Assembly: GCA_026182355.1 (NCBI GenBank)
Contig: JAPFBL010000236.1
Coordinates: 492,136-556,135, forward strand
DNA: 64,000 nt
Direction of reading: 5' to 3'
Source: Hermatobates lingyangjiaoensis
Lineage: Eukaryota > Arthropoda > Insecta > Hemiptera > Hermatobatidae
The notes under the pieces were generated by a model. The model made no database searches. It worked only from the letters and a program-made list of their open reading frames with translations, and had not been told where the DNA came from. Each line of letters begins with the position of its first letter. The stretch's first letter is position 1. The translations under genes and the position numbers were made by a program. This document shows, in pieces, positions 22,326 through 34,579 of this stretch.

Positions 22326-22330
22326 ATATA

Positions 22331-22515
22331 TAACAGATTCAATAATATATCGACCGTTTGATAGAATAGGTGTGTTCTCTAATCGGGGTTCGTTCAATTT
22401 TCCAAGATAAAAAATTAAACTCTCGTTGCCTCGAGAGTTTAATTTTTTATTCTGGAAAATTGACCGAACCCCGATTAGAGAACACACCTATATATATATG
22501 TATATATATATATAC
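22331..22515. repeat. foldback repeat, family F2 (short)
   Basis: GGTGTGTTCTCTAATCGGGG on the left is answered by CCCCGATTAGAGAACACACC on the right, with the arms meeting at TTGCCTCGAG. The outer left end CAGATTCAATAATATATCGA matches 33396. Both flanks are (AT)n runs. Compared with the longer copy at 33396 the middle is deleted. Confidence 0.87.
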
Positions 22516-22524
22516 TTTTTTTCG

Positions 22525-22690
22525 TTGGAAATACGATCCAAAACGGACAAATATAGTTCAATATAAACAAAGAAACATAGAGAAATCAGAAGAACACACT
22601 TACAGTCTCTAATTTTCGGTTTGAACCGTCTTCAGGAGAGATAAGAGAGGGAAACCAAGCGCACTGGATCAGAGACGGTTGGAGACCCGT
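22525..22690 (-). repeat. family B repeat end
   Basis: GAAATACGATCCAAAACGGA, then GAACACACTTACAGTCTCTA and the TTTCGGTTTGAACCGTCTTC word. On the minus strand this gives CTGAAGACGGTT, a loop, AACCG and AAAATTAGAG. Followed by an (AT)n run. Confidence 0.8.
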
Positions 22691-22692
22691 CT

Positions 22693-22693
<1 letters not shown>

Positions 22694-22751
<58 letters not shown>

Positions 22752-22760
22752 CATATATAT

Positions 22761-22812
<52 letters not shown>
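22694..22812. repeat. (AT)n microsatellite
   Basis: About 119 bases of AT dinucleotides with a short ACATAC/ACACAC interruption near 22745-22768. Confidence 0.95.
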
Positions 22813-22815
<3 letters not shown>

Positions 22816-22968
22816 TAAAAGAAACGGTCCAGCGGACTTTTTTACAATAAAATAAAAAACGAAGGAAACACACAGAAAGACACAGACATAACTCACATCG
22901 ATATTTCGACTATCGTCGTCATCAGGAGGTGCGAAGAGCGAAGAGTCCCGCAGGAAGACAGGGCGGTA

Positions 22969-22972
<4 letters not shown>
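22813..22972 (-). repeat. family C2 repeat (copy 1)
   Basis: Nearly identical to 49303-49471: AAAAGAAACGGTCCAGCGGA through GGAGGTGCGAAGAGCGAAGA and GACAGGGCGGTACT. On the minus strand it contains CTGATGACGACGATAGTC then GAAATATCGATGTGAG. Both flanks are (AT)n. Confidence 0.9.
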
Positions 22973-23026
<54 letters not shown>

Positions 23027-23062
23027 TACATATATATATATACATATATATATATATATTGA
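22973..23062. repeat. (AT)n microsatellite
   Basis: AT dinucleotide run with two short ACATATAT interruptions. Confidence 0.95.
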
Positions 23063-23805
23063 ATTAAATTTTCTACAAGATTAAATCTTTGTAAACAATT
23101 ATTATGGATGGAATATAAAAAATCTGGAGTGGCCTAAACTCAACTTTACTATAAGTAAACTTAATATTAAACTTCTTGGGTATATTATATATATCGTCTC
23201 ATTTAAGCATAATGTAAACATCTAAATGGGAGATGTTTATTAGTCTTTCATTGCTGAGGTAATACAGATAATGATTGAATGACATATCAATAAGAGTATA
23301 TAAGCTTATTTTTGTAAATCACACAGCTGATGCAAATAATTTCATTAGTATAACTACAGTAGTAATGGCTTTTTTGAAAAGGCAAAGTGAAAAGTTCTTG
23401 ATATGAAATATTCTCCTACAAGAGAGAATGGCTTTTGTTCAAATAACCAGTGGATTTCTTACATCGTTTACTTGACCTCCTTAAACATTGAATATTTAAG
23501 TAAAATTTTCGACTTTAAAACAGGAAAATACTCTTATTTTCCCTGAAAAATATCATAAACATAGAAGAAAAAATGTCGTTTTAAGATGATTTATAATTCA
23601 GGATGTACGATAATTACATTTATTCATCTTCAAATGAAAGATTTCAATTGTGAATTATGTTTTACATTTTTTGCTTTTATAGAATTATTATACTGGGAAT
23701 TTTATTGCTTCTTAGTATTTAATAAAATCATTTTCCTTCCTCTTTGTCAGAAATCATATTTACCAATTTTTTCTGAGTGATGTTATATTTTTCCCACCTG
23801 CTGAC

Positions 23806-24363
23806 TCGCTATAAACTTGCTATGAATGTATATTGAGAAAAAATATCTTTGTAATTAGTCAGTTTGCATACTCAAATCAAATTCAAAGCCAGGTATTCAA
23901 TATAACTTAATTTTTTTATAGTTGAGAGCTTCTAATTTTTAAAAATAATAAGTATATACTATTAGACTAGAATAGTAAAAAAACTGGATACTTCTAAACA
24001 AACATAAGTCCTCTTTCTTGAGGAAAGAGTCCTTTCTTCACATTTCATGGAATGCTACTACAATTCACAAAGATAATGTAATTGTAACTGATATTAAGTT
24101 TTGCTCAAGAGTGCATTATATAGATTTATTAAACCATTTTATGGGACAAATCCATCATACCATGGAAGGCAAATTTAATTTATTTATGCTTATTGGCGGT
24201 GATTTTTTTTACATGAAAAAATATTATTCCTCTTAAATCTCGAATAAGTCAATAAATTATTTAAATTTTTCTATTATAAACATCAATTTTGTCTCAGTGG
24301 ATTCGCTCAAAAAATTTCTAAGTCAATGTAAACATTGTAAAAAAATATCAACAATTCGACAGA
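23806..24363 (+). repeat. 570-bp dispersed repeat, copy 1
   Basis: Matches 32685-33248 in the same orientation over its whole length, from TATAAACTTGCTATGAAT to TTCGAC, with frequent substitutions and small indels. Shared landmarks are CTCTTTCTTGAGGAAAGAGT (a small hairpin) and GTCTCAGTGGATTCGCTCAA. A 72-codon frame in this copy (24018-24236) is partly shared but frameshifts in the other, so coding is doubtful. Family not recognised. Confidence 0.85.
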
Positions 24364-25110
24364 GTCTAGGACAAACAAACAGTTTTTATAACTTTATTGC
24401 TCTTTGCTGTAATTGAAATTTCATTATTTTTTTTTTATAAATTGCTAATATTTTGTTTCATTTTTTGTCAAATTTTCATAATTTTTCTAATGAGCCATTT
24501 AGCGTCAAAAAAATTTTTCTAAAAACTGAAATCGTACTTTAACTTTATTTGAATGTAATTTTAAAAGAGAATATTTAAACTCATTCTCCACACAATGTTC
24601 TATTTTTAGGCATAGCTTCATTTTGATCCGTCAAACGGTATGACTTGTATCGCTCTCACAAGCTTTGAGATTGAATTATAAGTCAAAATTATTACATTTT
24701 ATTGAAAAAAAATATTTTTCGTTGTTTTAAAATTCTGAATTAATTTTTCGTTTATTCCACTTGTTACCTAAAAGATAATGCCAAAATTTCAAAACTCTAG
24801 AGTTAGGAGTTTAGGAGAAAAAAATGTTTTCTAAAAAACGGTTTTTGGCAAAAAAAGTTAACTTTTCCTGCCTGTTGAAATCTGTTGAAGCAGAAATGTT
24901 GGTTATTGTGTAAGTTACGTCAATGTCCTAAACGTTTTTCCTTTTTCATTCTAAAATGATGTGAAAAATTAGTCAGAATTATTGTAAATGAGGGATAAGA
25001 CTCGTGGAAATCTAAATAAATAGAATTAACAACAATCTTAAGCATGAAGTATTAATAAATGTGAATGTTAAACTACTATTGTCACTATGCAAGTGACTAA
25101 CGTGAACATA

Positions 25111-25360
25111 GATGCCAGGTTAGCCTAATAGCAATGTGCTCGTCTCTGAACTGATAGATCCAGGTCCTCGAACACCCACTATGGCAGTCGATTTATTCAT
25201 GCGGGAAGTGAATAAATATGTGAATGTTGTCCTTCAAAGAGGACGTAAGGCCGTCTTGAACCTGTACTTGTCAGGTACTCGTTAAAAATCAGTTCTCTAA
25301 GTATACTTGAGTTAGGAGAAATTTAGGACTCCCAATAGTAAATGTTGATTGTGTTCATAG
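25111..25360 (+). mobile_element. tRNA-derived SINE, copy 3, 5' part
   Basis: GATGCCAGGTTAGCCTAATA begins a diverged head. The body keeps CGATTTATTCATGCGGGAAG, GTCAGGTACTCGTTAAAAAT and AATTTAGGACTCCCA in the same order as SINE-1. It breaks at 25360 where a hAT-like element begins, and resumes at 26440. Confidence 0.8.
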
Positions 25361-26431
25361 TAGTGTTGGGACGCTGCTAATTTTTTTCCTATTCCGATCC
25401 AAGTACGATTCCTTAGCTGCTTAGCTTCTGTAAGTGTTCAGCAACTCAACTGTGTTAATTAATTTCTGTGTTGATCTTGTACGTTGAATGTACAACAAAT
25501 GACAGGAAAATTATAAATGAAACTAGATACAGTGAAACAAAGGTATGAATAGTGAGTAGATAGAATTTTTCAGGAAAAAAATATCAAAATTAATCTGAAT
25601 AAATTTTCTCTACAAACGTCAGGAAAAATAATGAGTAAGTTAGAATTAAAATTATAACCCTCATAAAAATAATAATAATATCTATTCTACATTGCATTGC
25701 TTTCTTGACTGGGTTAATACTCAAAACTTTGACTAATTGTACATTTTCATTAATATTCAAAATATCGTGCAATTTTATTTAAAAAATTTTCCTATTTATA
25801 ACACAAAAAAGTTAGGTTCTAATTAATTTAATTTTTTTTATGATATAAAAAGCCAGAAACCATTTTTTTTAGTACTGTTTATGAAAGTAAACATGCTAAT
25901 AAATTATGGAACTAGCATAATTTATTATAAATGATAAATATAAACTAGCAGGTATGTTTAAATAAATTCCTTCATCTGTAGTTAATATTAAGTATTCTCA
26001 TCCATTTATTACCCTGAAATTACCAGACCCAGTTAAGAAAGTATCAAAAATGTGTTTTTTGTAAAAAAGACAGGATTAGAAGGATCTGCGTGGCATTCCT
26101 AATTTGACTTCTTATTCATATTTGAACCCTGTAATTAATAAATTGTGATGAAGAAACATCAAGGGGAAGGGTATAAGTACTCCTTTGACATAAACTTCTT
26201 GTTCATCATATTAAATATGCCATTAAAAGTTCTAGGACATTTTTATTATAGATTTTTATCAGTATTAATCTCAACAAACAGAAGTTCCAGTTATTGTTAT
26301 TCTAGTTCAAAAAACTTGAAAATTCAAGAGGATAGTAATGAAATAATCGGAAATCTACAGTATTTATTGAAGGATGCGATTCCGATTCCCCCAAACATAC
26401 ACGATTCTTACGATTAATCGTCCTAACACTA
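25361..26431. mobile_element. hAT-like DNA transposon, non-autonomous, inserted in SINE copy 3
   Basis: Terminal repeats TAGTGTTGGGACG (left) and CGTCCTAACACTA (right) are inverted copies with one difference. The flanking octamers GTTCATAG (25353-25360) and GATCATAG (26432-26439) match at 7 of 8 bases, as expected for the 8-bp duplication of hAT elements. Inside are AT-rich sequences and ATTCCGAT words near both ends, but no transposase that I recognise. Length 1071 bp. Confidence 0.75.
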
Positions 26432-26439
26432 GATCATAG

Positions 26440-26493
26440 TATCGTAAAGGGTCAATGTTTGATCTATGGGTATTCTTTTATGAACCTAACCCA
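26440..26493 (+). mobile_element. tRNA-derived SINE, copy 3, 3' part
   Basis: TATCGTAAAGGGTCAATGTT and the following bases to GAACCTAACCC align with the SINE-1 segment GGTATCACAAAGGGCCAATG and its CCTAA tail. This fixes the insertion history: SINE first, hAT later. Confidence 0.7.
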
Positions 26494-27659
26494 AGAATAT
26501 AGCTGCTTCACACACAGGGTTTCCTCCCAGTCCGTCCATTCGATATCATGTACCACCTTAATCACAAAGCTGACACCAATAATAAGGACTTGTTTGATTA
26601 GTGCACAGGTTTTTCTTATGAATTGATAGGTGCACAGTAATATCAATTGATTGGGAATTCCGCTGATACCATGGGCCAACGGATTGTCTTCAATCTACCT
26701 TAAAGGTGAGAAGCTCATTAGCTAAAAAAATAAATATGAATAAGGATTTATTAAAACCTCTCAATCTAAAGTCAATATGTGATATTCACACAACAATTTG
26801 GGTCCAATTTAACAGATGAACTACACATCTCGTCCTCAGGAACTGAATTCTCAATTTCCCACTCACTTATACTCATTGACCAAAACCAACGACAAGATTC
26901 AAGTCAAAGGAAAACATGTTGTTTTCGTGGTAGCATTGCGGTATTCCCTCTTGATAACTCTAATTACACTTTCCCTTAATAATCGCCTTAACTTGACTTC
27001 CCCTGCCAAAATGATTCCAATCTCAATCTCTACATCTAACACGAAAGCGTTAAAATTTCACTTGCACTTCTTCATCTTATCCAGTTTTAATAAACAATTA
27101 TATCAATGTATCCTTTTAATTAATATCTTTTCATTTTAAACCTATAATCACTATGAATTACAGGAATAAACCAAACTAAATACAACTTTCCAACATCATA
27201 CTTAAAAAAAAAACTTTTAAAAAATAATTAAAAAATTATAAGTAGATCTGAATATATTTACAGTTCTGTTTCTTGATAAAGACATAACCAGTTCTTTACT
27301 GAAAGGATGATTTCTTCTTTTATTATTCCTCTCATATTTTCTAACTCAATATTTTTTTGTGTTTTATATACTTATATGGTTATTCAATCTTGTAGATCAT
27401 AATTTGGTTTTACTCTTATTTTTATAGTTTTGTTCTTAAAATATTCATTTTGGCATTTATTTCTTTAATTTTTTGACTATTTGTTCCTGATATGTTGGGA
27501 TTTTAACTGGCATGTTAAGACTTTACTCCTGAAGACGATGGCTATTGGAATACAGAAGGGAGTTTTGTCAGTTATTTCTAAGCTATTGATGTGTTATTTG
27601 GCTTTGCAAACACTTTCTCATTTCTCTCTCTCTCCCTCTATCTTTTTATGTATATAGTT

Positions 27660-27785
27660 CAGTGTACATAAAGAAACATAGATAAATTAAAAACACACAC
27701 TTACAGTCTTTAATTTTTGGTTGAACCGTCTTCAGGAGAGATAACAGAGGGAAACCAAGCGCACTGGTACAGAGAGCCCTGGAGA
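27660..27785 (-). repeat. family B repeat end
   Basis: CACACACTTACAGTCTTTAA, then GGTTGAACCGTCTTCAGGAG and GGAAACCAAGCGCACTGG, matching 22575-22670. It lies directly at the left edge of the tandem array that follows. Confidence 0.75.
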
Positions 27786-29085
27786 CTCCAATATACATGA
27801 TAGGGTAGAATAGAAGTAACTGTGTTGTGTAGACTTAACGATCATCAAACATATACCTACTTAACAACCAAAGAAAATATACACAGTATAACTAAAATAA
27901 GAATAATTAGACCTGTTTATACACATCAAAACCGTTTGTACCCCTAAAAACATATAAGTTGCATGAAAGAGTAGACTAGACATAGGTATGTAAAAGAACA
28001 CTTATAGATCATAAAACACATGCCTACTTAACAACTATAAAGCAGTATAACTAAAATAAGAATAATCATACCTGTTTATACACATCAAAACCGTTTCTAC
28101 ACCTGAAAACATAAAAGTTGCAAGAAAGAGTAAAATAGACATAGTTATGTAAAAGAACACTTATAGATCATAAAACACATACCTACTGAACAACTATAAA
28201 GCAATATAACTAAAATAAGAATAATAATTTAGAATAACTAAAATAAGAGCTATGTAAATGTTGACTATTGAATACAGAAAACATACCTACTTAACAACTC
28301 TAAGTTAAATGTTATCATACAAAACAATTAAATGTTAGGATGTTGTCATACCTCTTCAGAATTCTCAAAAAGGTTTCTATTCCTTTATCAATTGATTTAA
28401 TTGGTTGAGTGGAAGATAAACAGCTATAAAATGAACATTTAAATATTATAGATAAGCTATTCTATTCAACAGTTGTATGTTACCAAAGAGAGAGAAATTA
28501 AAATAAAATTTAGGTATACATATCCATATGCCTGAAAAGTGTTTCTACCTGCAAATGATATGAACATGTAGAATGGAAATACTTATGAAAACAAAAAATT
28601 ATAGTTAATAAAACATCTATTGCATACAAGAAATATAACTTATTTTATACAGTAGTATAAAACAATAAGAATGTGATCAACACCTCGTTATCACTTGAAA
28701 TACGTTTCTACTTCCCAAAACATGTGAGCTACATGGAGAGTAGTTGAGAAACATATATGTAACTAAAGACTTCAATGCATCAAACGAAAATCCATTCAAC
28801 GTATACGAGGTACCTCACACATATACCTTTAATATAATTAAAGAAACATGTAACTAAACTTCTTCCTACACAACAAGAGCTTTACTAGTCCCATAACATA
28901 TGAGTTACAGGAGAGTAGATTGAAGCAGTAATGGATATAGAGATGTAAACACATAGAGATGGAAAAAATGTAAACACCTATGTATTCAACGATAAGTTAC
29001 CTACATAGTAGAATTACAATAAGAATAATCAGAGATCTTCATATACCTGAAAAGCCTTTGTCATGTTTCTAGGGTAGTGGTTCTA
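27786..29085. repeat. ~160-bp degenerate tandem array
   Basis: Units share ACATACCTACTTAACAAC, AACTAAAATAAGAATAATCA and the CACATCAAAACCGTTTCTAC block. Clear unit starts are near 27836, 28001 and 28160 (period about 160-165). Beyond 28260 the units decay, but GTTTCTAC and CATATGAGTTACA-like words recur to about 29085. No coding frame. The seeding family B end sits at its left border. Confidence 0.75.
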
Positions 29086-30059
29086 ATTTGCTTGAAGTTG
29101 GAAAGTTCTTAATTCTACAAATAGCTGAAACACACTGTAAACAAATCTCCGAGAAATATTTAAAATACATCAAATAGAATACGATAAAAATAATCATTAA
29201 AAAATAAAGAAAATGAGACTTACTTTCAGTTTGTTTCTTCTTCTGCCCAGAGAAATATAAACTTGTTGAGCCTTGGCGTCTTCTTCAGTGTTTGGGGGCT
29301 AAAACGTTTTATAGGGATAGGGAGGACCTCGAATTTCTTCTTCAATCTATTGTCTTGCCTGTTTTGCCTAGGGAATAATGTTGTTGCAAATTGTAAAATT
29401 TTTCCTCAGAGTGGTGAACAAAAGTAATCTCGCCATTGGTAGAACATATTCGTTGCATATTAAATATATTTGAGGTGAGTAGATCTTCTTAAGGAGAAAA
29501 TCGCTATTACTTATCACTAATAATAATGTTGCGTTCACAAAAGAGATTCGATTTTTAAGACGAGGTATGGTGACTACGTTTTTATGTCTGGATATATTAT
29601 TTGAATCACTGAGAGACACCTAGACATCCTATAGACACCCTTGAGAATCACGCTTATAGAGACCTAACAGATTATGATCGGTCTGGGAAAACAGTGGCAG
29701 TAAGAGGGTTTCAAACAGTGTAAGACGTTGAGTGTGCTTTGCTGGGTACTGTCATAAACTGAACACATAAACCTGAAATGATTACATGCATAAACACATA
29801 ACATGCCCACTAACCTGTGTACAGGTATTCTTTCGTCTGCACCTGCAACAATACACACATGTTAACATTGCCTCAATGATAATATCAAATAGGGTGGAAT
29901 CTTTGTCAGTCATGGTTGTGACTAGTCATAATCAAATAATTGTGGTATACTTATGTCAAACATAAAGTAATTCTTGTCGTTTTCTTCATTTACAAACTGC
30001 ATTATAGCCTAATAAGTTGTTAATGAAAAAAAAACCTGTTATTATTACCTTCACGTTAC

Positions 30060-30745
30060 ATTAACTCGGTCCATAAATAAATAAAAATGTACTTTTTGTA
30101 TCAAAATTTATTATAAGAACACGTATTCTATGTGTGTTTCATATCGGTGAATAAAAAAAAAGCAATTATTTTAATACAAGTAAAGCAGAAAATTAACTAG
30201 CATTTACATTTTAATTTATTGCAATAAATTCAACAAATATGTGTTGAAACATAGTTAAATTATAGTTAAAAGAATAGTGTTGACATAAAAAAGAAGTGCT
30301 ATTATCTTCGAACAAAAAAAAATTGTTAATATTACTTTCCCATTATAGCACCTAGGTACATTGTCGGCCATGTTTTTTTGAAGAAAAGTAATAGTGCACT
30401 GGTTCAGTTAAATATAGATAAAATGTGTTTTTTATATCGCCATCTATGATAATAGCACGTATTCTACGTTTATTTTCTATCTGTGAATCAAAAAGAAGCA
30501 ATTATTTTAATACAAGTAAAGCAGAAAATTAACTACCATATCAATTTTAATTTATTGCATATACTCGTAATTTAACACATATTTTGACATATAGTTAAAT
30601 TATAGTTCAAAGACTAGTGTTAACAGAAAAAATCAAGTGACATTATGTGTAAACAAAGAAAAATTGTTGAATTTACCTTAGCATAAGCCATAGCGCATTT
30701 TCCGCCATGATTCTTTGATGAAGGGAAGTTGTAGACTGGTTGGAA
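30060..30745 (+). repeat. ~360-bp imperfect tandem duplication
   Basis: Two consecutive units share GCAATTATTTTAATACAAGT plus AAAGCAGAAAATTAACTA, then TAGTTAAATTATAGTT, an AAAAATTGTT block, and a final GGCCATG...GAAG / CGCCATG...GAAG segment. The second begins near 30425. No frame is kept. I do not recognise the unit. Confidence 0.8.
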
Positions 30746-30749
30746 CATG

Positions 30750-32670
30750 CATAGAACTTTAGGGAGTCCAAGAGTTCACTTACACAGTCCTAGAACAGAG
30801 TGGCCAACCCCATTGTGACTTCTTTTTACTTCATTATAAAATCAAACAAATTTGTTAAATGTTTCATAAAAATTTAAATTTTCTTGATTATTATTTTGGT
30901 TAAATGGTTTCTTTTTTCACTGTTTAATGATAAATTTTATTCTTATTACTATATGGTTTACACTAATACGGAATTGAAAATAATAGTTATAATTTAAAAT
31001 AAAACATTTTTTTTAAATAACTGCTAGGAATAAGTTCCATTAAATATATTAAATTTGTAAATATCTTAAAATAAAACATGTGTGCATATTACATTTGACT
31101 GCCTTCCATGGACTACATTCATATGCTATCCTTCCCATAATCATTAATATAATTCCTAAGTATGGACATTAGACAACTAACTTTTGATTACTTCATATAA
31201 AAGATTATACTATAGAAATAATCTCACTAAATGAAAGACTGTAAACTGAAATATTGTACAAAGTATAATTCGTGATAACATAAAAATGATAACATATAAC
31301 TGAAGTAGTATGCACTCAACAGTACTGTGAGTACATATATTATTGAATTCATTGATAATCAATTTAATTAATTGATTAGTATAATGTGGGTGTCTTCATT
31401 ATTCAAATTATAAAGAGAGTATACTGAATAATTATATATTTTGGAAAAATATTTGCAATTCTTGTTCAAAGTCTCCCAATAGAAGGATTTTTAAACTTTG
31501 AAAATAAGTTGCATTGCAAGGACCTCATTTGTAGAAGCAAAAACAACAGTTCATTTTTCAATTAATTCATTCTAATGAATGCCTACAAGCAGTTTACTGG
31601 TTTTGATGAAAATGTAATCAATATTTAAAGCTGTTGAGAAAAAAGTTTGGAGTGGTCATTTTTAAACAATGCTCAACACTATTAATTGTATCAATACCCA
31701 TTACCAAAATAAATTGTCTTTCTTTTTTAAATTACAATCGCAATATGAAACTTACTTCTCATCAATAACTTAAGTAACTTACACTTTCTTAATTTACCTT
31801 CTTAATGAATGTTTAATTAACATAGTCTCATTTTTAGGGAGTCTAAGTTGTAATATGTTTCATATATGCAATGTACAATGATTAATACTGGATTATTTAT
31901 GAAGTATGAACATGTATATCTTTAATTTGACATGTATAAAAAATATTCTGTTTTCTTAATGCCACTAAATTACAAGAAGTATAAATTTCACAATTCATTC
32001 CAATAACAATGGAATTATTATTTCTTCATTCAACTTAAGTTATAGTAATTGTAAAAAATAAATTAAGCAACAATATTTTAATTAGTTTAGCATATTTCTA
32101 AGTAAATAGGTATATTGTGAAATATTCTGTAGCAAACATGTACCATTAATAAATAGATAATTATACTTCATAAATAAACCATAATAAGCATTTTAAATCT
32201 TTTTTAACATTATGTTTAATCCACAAAGGTTTATTTCAGCAAAAAAATACAAAATTTGTTAACCAAAAACAATGCTGATTTAAAAGTCAACCTATCATAT
32301 TCATTGAATTTAATCATTAAGTAGTCATCTAATTATTTGTACATGCCGATAATATTAAACTGTTTAAGTACTTATGATATTGCACAAATAATAAAAATCG
32401 TACTTACTGTTTGAAGTTATCACTGAATGAAATATCAAGTTGAGTGAACTAAATTTTTAGAACTTTAATTAAAGAGATAAAGAGACTCACGGAAGCATAA
32501 CATTTTAATGTAGAGTAATGGCGCAGTGTTGTTTTATTTATAGCTTTATTAAAATAAAAAATATTTTCATGATTTTCAATATTTTAGCAGCTGATTTGTT
32601 CAGTTATTTCATTAAGAAATACCTATACTCAACTGTACTATGCACAGAAAATAAGAATAATTAAAAAATT
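30750..32670. other. AT-rich intronic stretch, nothing recognised
   Basis: Very AT-rich sequence without repeat ends or exons that I can support. Confidence 0.4.
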
Positions 32671-32684
32671 ATTCCTCCCTGCTG

Positions 32685-33248
32685 TACTCTGTTATAAGCT
32701 TGCTATGAATCTATACTCAGAAAAATATATTAGTAATTAGCCAGTTACATACTCAAATCAAAGCCAAAGCCAGCTATGCAGTATAATTTAAAAAACCTTT
32801 ATAGTTGGGAGCTTCTAATTTTTGAAAATAATAAATATGAACTATCAAACTAGAATAGTGGAAAAACTGGATATATGTCAACAAAAATAAATCCTCTTTC
32901 TTGAGGAAAGAGTCCATTCGTCACATTTCAATATCATGGGAAAATACTACAATTCACAAAGATAAAGTAATTATAACTGATATTAAGTTTTGCTCAAGAG
33001 TGCAATACATAGATTTATTAAACCATTTTATGAGACAATCCATCATACCATGCAAGAGAAAGGAAACTTATTTATGTTTATTGGCTGTGATTTTTTTAAA
33101 TGTAAAGATATTTTTTCTCTCATACCTCAGATAAGTCAATAAATTATTTAAGCTTTTTCATTATAAACATCAATTTTATCTCAGTGGATTCGCTCAACAA
33201 ATTTCTAAGTCAATGTAAACAATGTAAAAAAATTTCAAAAATTCGACA
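32685..33248 (+). repeat. 570-bp dispersed repeat, copy 2
   Basis: Second copy of the repeat at 23806-24363, same strand, about 8.9 kb downstream. Its 77-codon frame (32901-33134) shares the segment with DIKFCSRV and YIDLLNHFM but diverges after a frameshift. Confidence 0.85.
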
Positions 33249-33284
33249 AATATAGCTTCTAATTCCGAACCAACCTAGAAGCTA

Positions 33285-33372
33285 GCCTTGATTTATAGCC
33301 CTGAGGATGTCTTGAAATAAAGACGAAACGTTGGCAAAAATGTGATTCCGTGTATTAACCCTGACCAAACTC
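33285..33372 (+). repeat. repeat fragment with a clean CTGAGGA...GAAACG motif
   Basis: CTGAGGAT begins at 33301. GTCTT and AAGAC pair around a GAAATA loop and are followed by GAAACGTTGGCAAAAATG. It is the clearest single example of the recurring motif and sits 24 bases before a family F2 element. Confidence 0.6.
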
Positions 33373-33395
33373 CGAGAAGAAAAAGTTTAATATGA

Positions 33396-33785
33396 CAGAT
33401 TCAATAATATATCGACCGTATGATAGAATAGGTGTGTTCTCTAATCGGGGTTCGGTCAATTTTCCAGGATATAAAATTAAACTCTCGTTGCCAACGTTTA
33501 GGTTTTGTTTAAAGCCTTTTCCATAGGCAGAAGTAAGAGTTTTTTAACTAAGAAAATGAAATTTACATTATTTGAAGGAACAGTCTAGTCGAAGGTTTTG
33601 TCCGGTTAACATTGTTGTTCCTTTAAATAATGTAAATTTCATTTTCTTAGTTAAAAAATTCTTACTTCTGCCTATGAAAAAGGTTTTAAATAAAACCGAA
33701 ACGTTGGCAACGAGAGTTTAATTTTTTATCCTGGAAAATTGACCGAACCCCGATTAGAGAACACACCTATATATATATATATGAA
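33396..33785. repeat. foldback repeat, family F2 (long)
   Basis: Outer arms GGTGTGTTCTCTAATCGGGG and complement as at 22331. Inner arms include TTAACTAAGAAAATGAAATT with TACATTATTTGAAGGAAC, answered on the right at about 33610-33665. A loop of about 35 bases holds GTCTAGTCGAAGG. The right arm has CTATGAAAAAGGTTTTAAAT then AAAACCGAAACGTTGGCAAC. Right end is an (AT)n run. Confidence 0.9.
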
Positions 33786-34079
33786 GAATGCAAAGTCTAC
33801 ATGAACTCGTATCGTATCTATCCTTCATTTAGGCTACTACAGTTTGAACCCTATCCAACTGAAATTCAGATATCACATACATATTCGAACATATTTAGAA
33901 AAATAATGAAATGCGATGACAAACTAAAAGTTTTCAGTAAACAGCTCGTTTGAAAGTCTTATGTTTTTTTACGTAAAAACGTAATACTATGTGACATAGT
34001 ACTCATTAAATAAATAAAATTAATGAATTATAAATTATATAGTTTGGTGATAACTTTGTTTTTTTTTTTTTTGTTACAG

Positions 34080-34139
34080 ATGTGGCGTTGGAAAGTGTTT
34101 GTTTGTTTTGGAGTCACTTTACTCTACGCAGTATTGTCT
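34080..34139 (+). CDS. exon 2: signal peptide of the CPAP1-like protein
   Basis: Sixty bases, twenty codons, phase 0 at both ends. Preceded by a T-rich tract and TTACAG, followed by GTAAGT. It encodes MWRWKVFVCFGVTLLYAVLS: two basic residues near the start, then a hydrophobic core of about fourteen, ending in a small-residue region suited to signal peptidase cleavage around the junction with exon 3 (next residues AGLLD). The exon begins ATG, so it can itself provide the start codon. Confidence 0.85.
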
Positions 34140-34579
34140 GTAAGTATTTTCTTTAGTATAGTCTTTTCTACACATTCTTTCCATGAGAAACTCACTTAAG
34201 ACTGATCATACAGATTGGAAGCCATTTTGTTTCCAAAACACTTCGCAACACTTAAAAAACATGAGTTTGAGAAACCTTTGTCACAATCACCTTTTTTCGT
34301 GGGAGTCATTTAACGATTTGCCTATTTCCTACTTGGTATTTGCAAAATTAGCGTAGCGGAACTGTTTAATAAATCAATTTTTTCCACCAACTCATTCGAA
34401 CCCTATTAAAATCAATCCCAAAGTTTTCCACATTCTCTAGGCAGCCTGAATGGGCTCTATCAATATTTTGCCTCCCACATACTTGTAATCCCTTGGGAGT
34501 TTTCCCATGTTTCTTGCGTCCACCCAGATCCACTGGTGCACAATTATAGATCAGATTGTGTTAATAGGCCAAGTCAGTG

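Larger units (their letters stand above)
869..34079 (+). other. intron 1 (about 33.2 kb), filled with repeats
   Basis: Bounded by GTAATG at 869 and a long T tract then TTACAG at 34079. It contains no host coding sequence that I can support. Foldback repeats, SINEs and DNA transposons inside it are listed separately. Stretches between them (for example 5801-5934, 6001-7014, 7340-8900, 10110-12230, 14310-14815, 20590-22330, 26500-27650 and 30750-32670) are AT-rich and show no convincing gene. Confidence 0.5.

Noticed and set aside
22586..23031. Open frames made of Tyr-Ile repeats (also near 2055, 16165, 18162, 19994, 49214)
   Set aside because: They are translations of (AT)n microsatellites; not genes.
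27786..29085. CRISPR array
   Set aside because: Units of about 160 bases decay gradually and have no constant repeat with unique spacers; the window is eukaryotic.
29664..29858. Minus-strand frame with a possible acceptor and donor (TTGCAG ... GTTAGT)
   Set aside because: The bracketed exon would be about 35 bases and has no partner exon or similarity.
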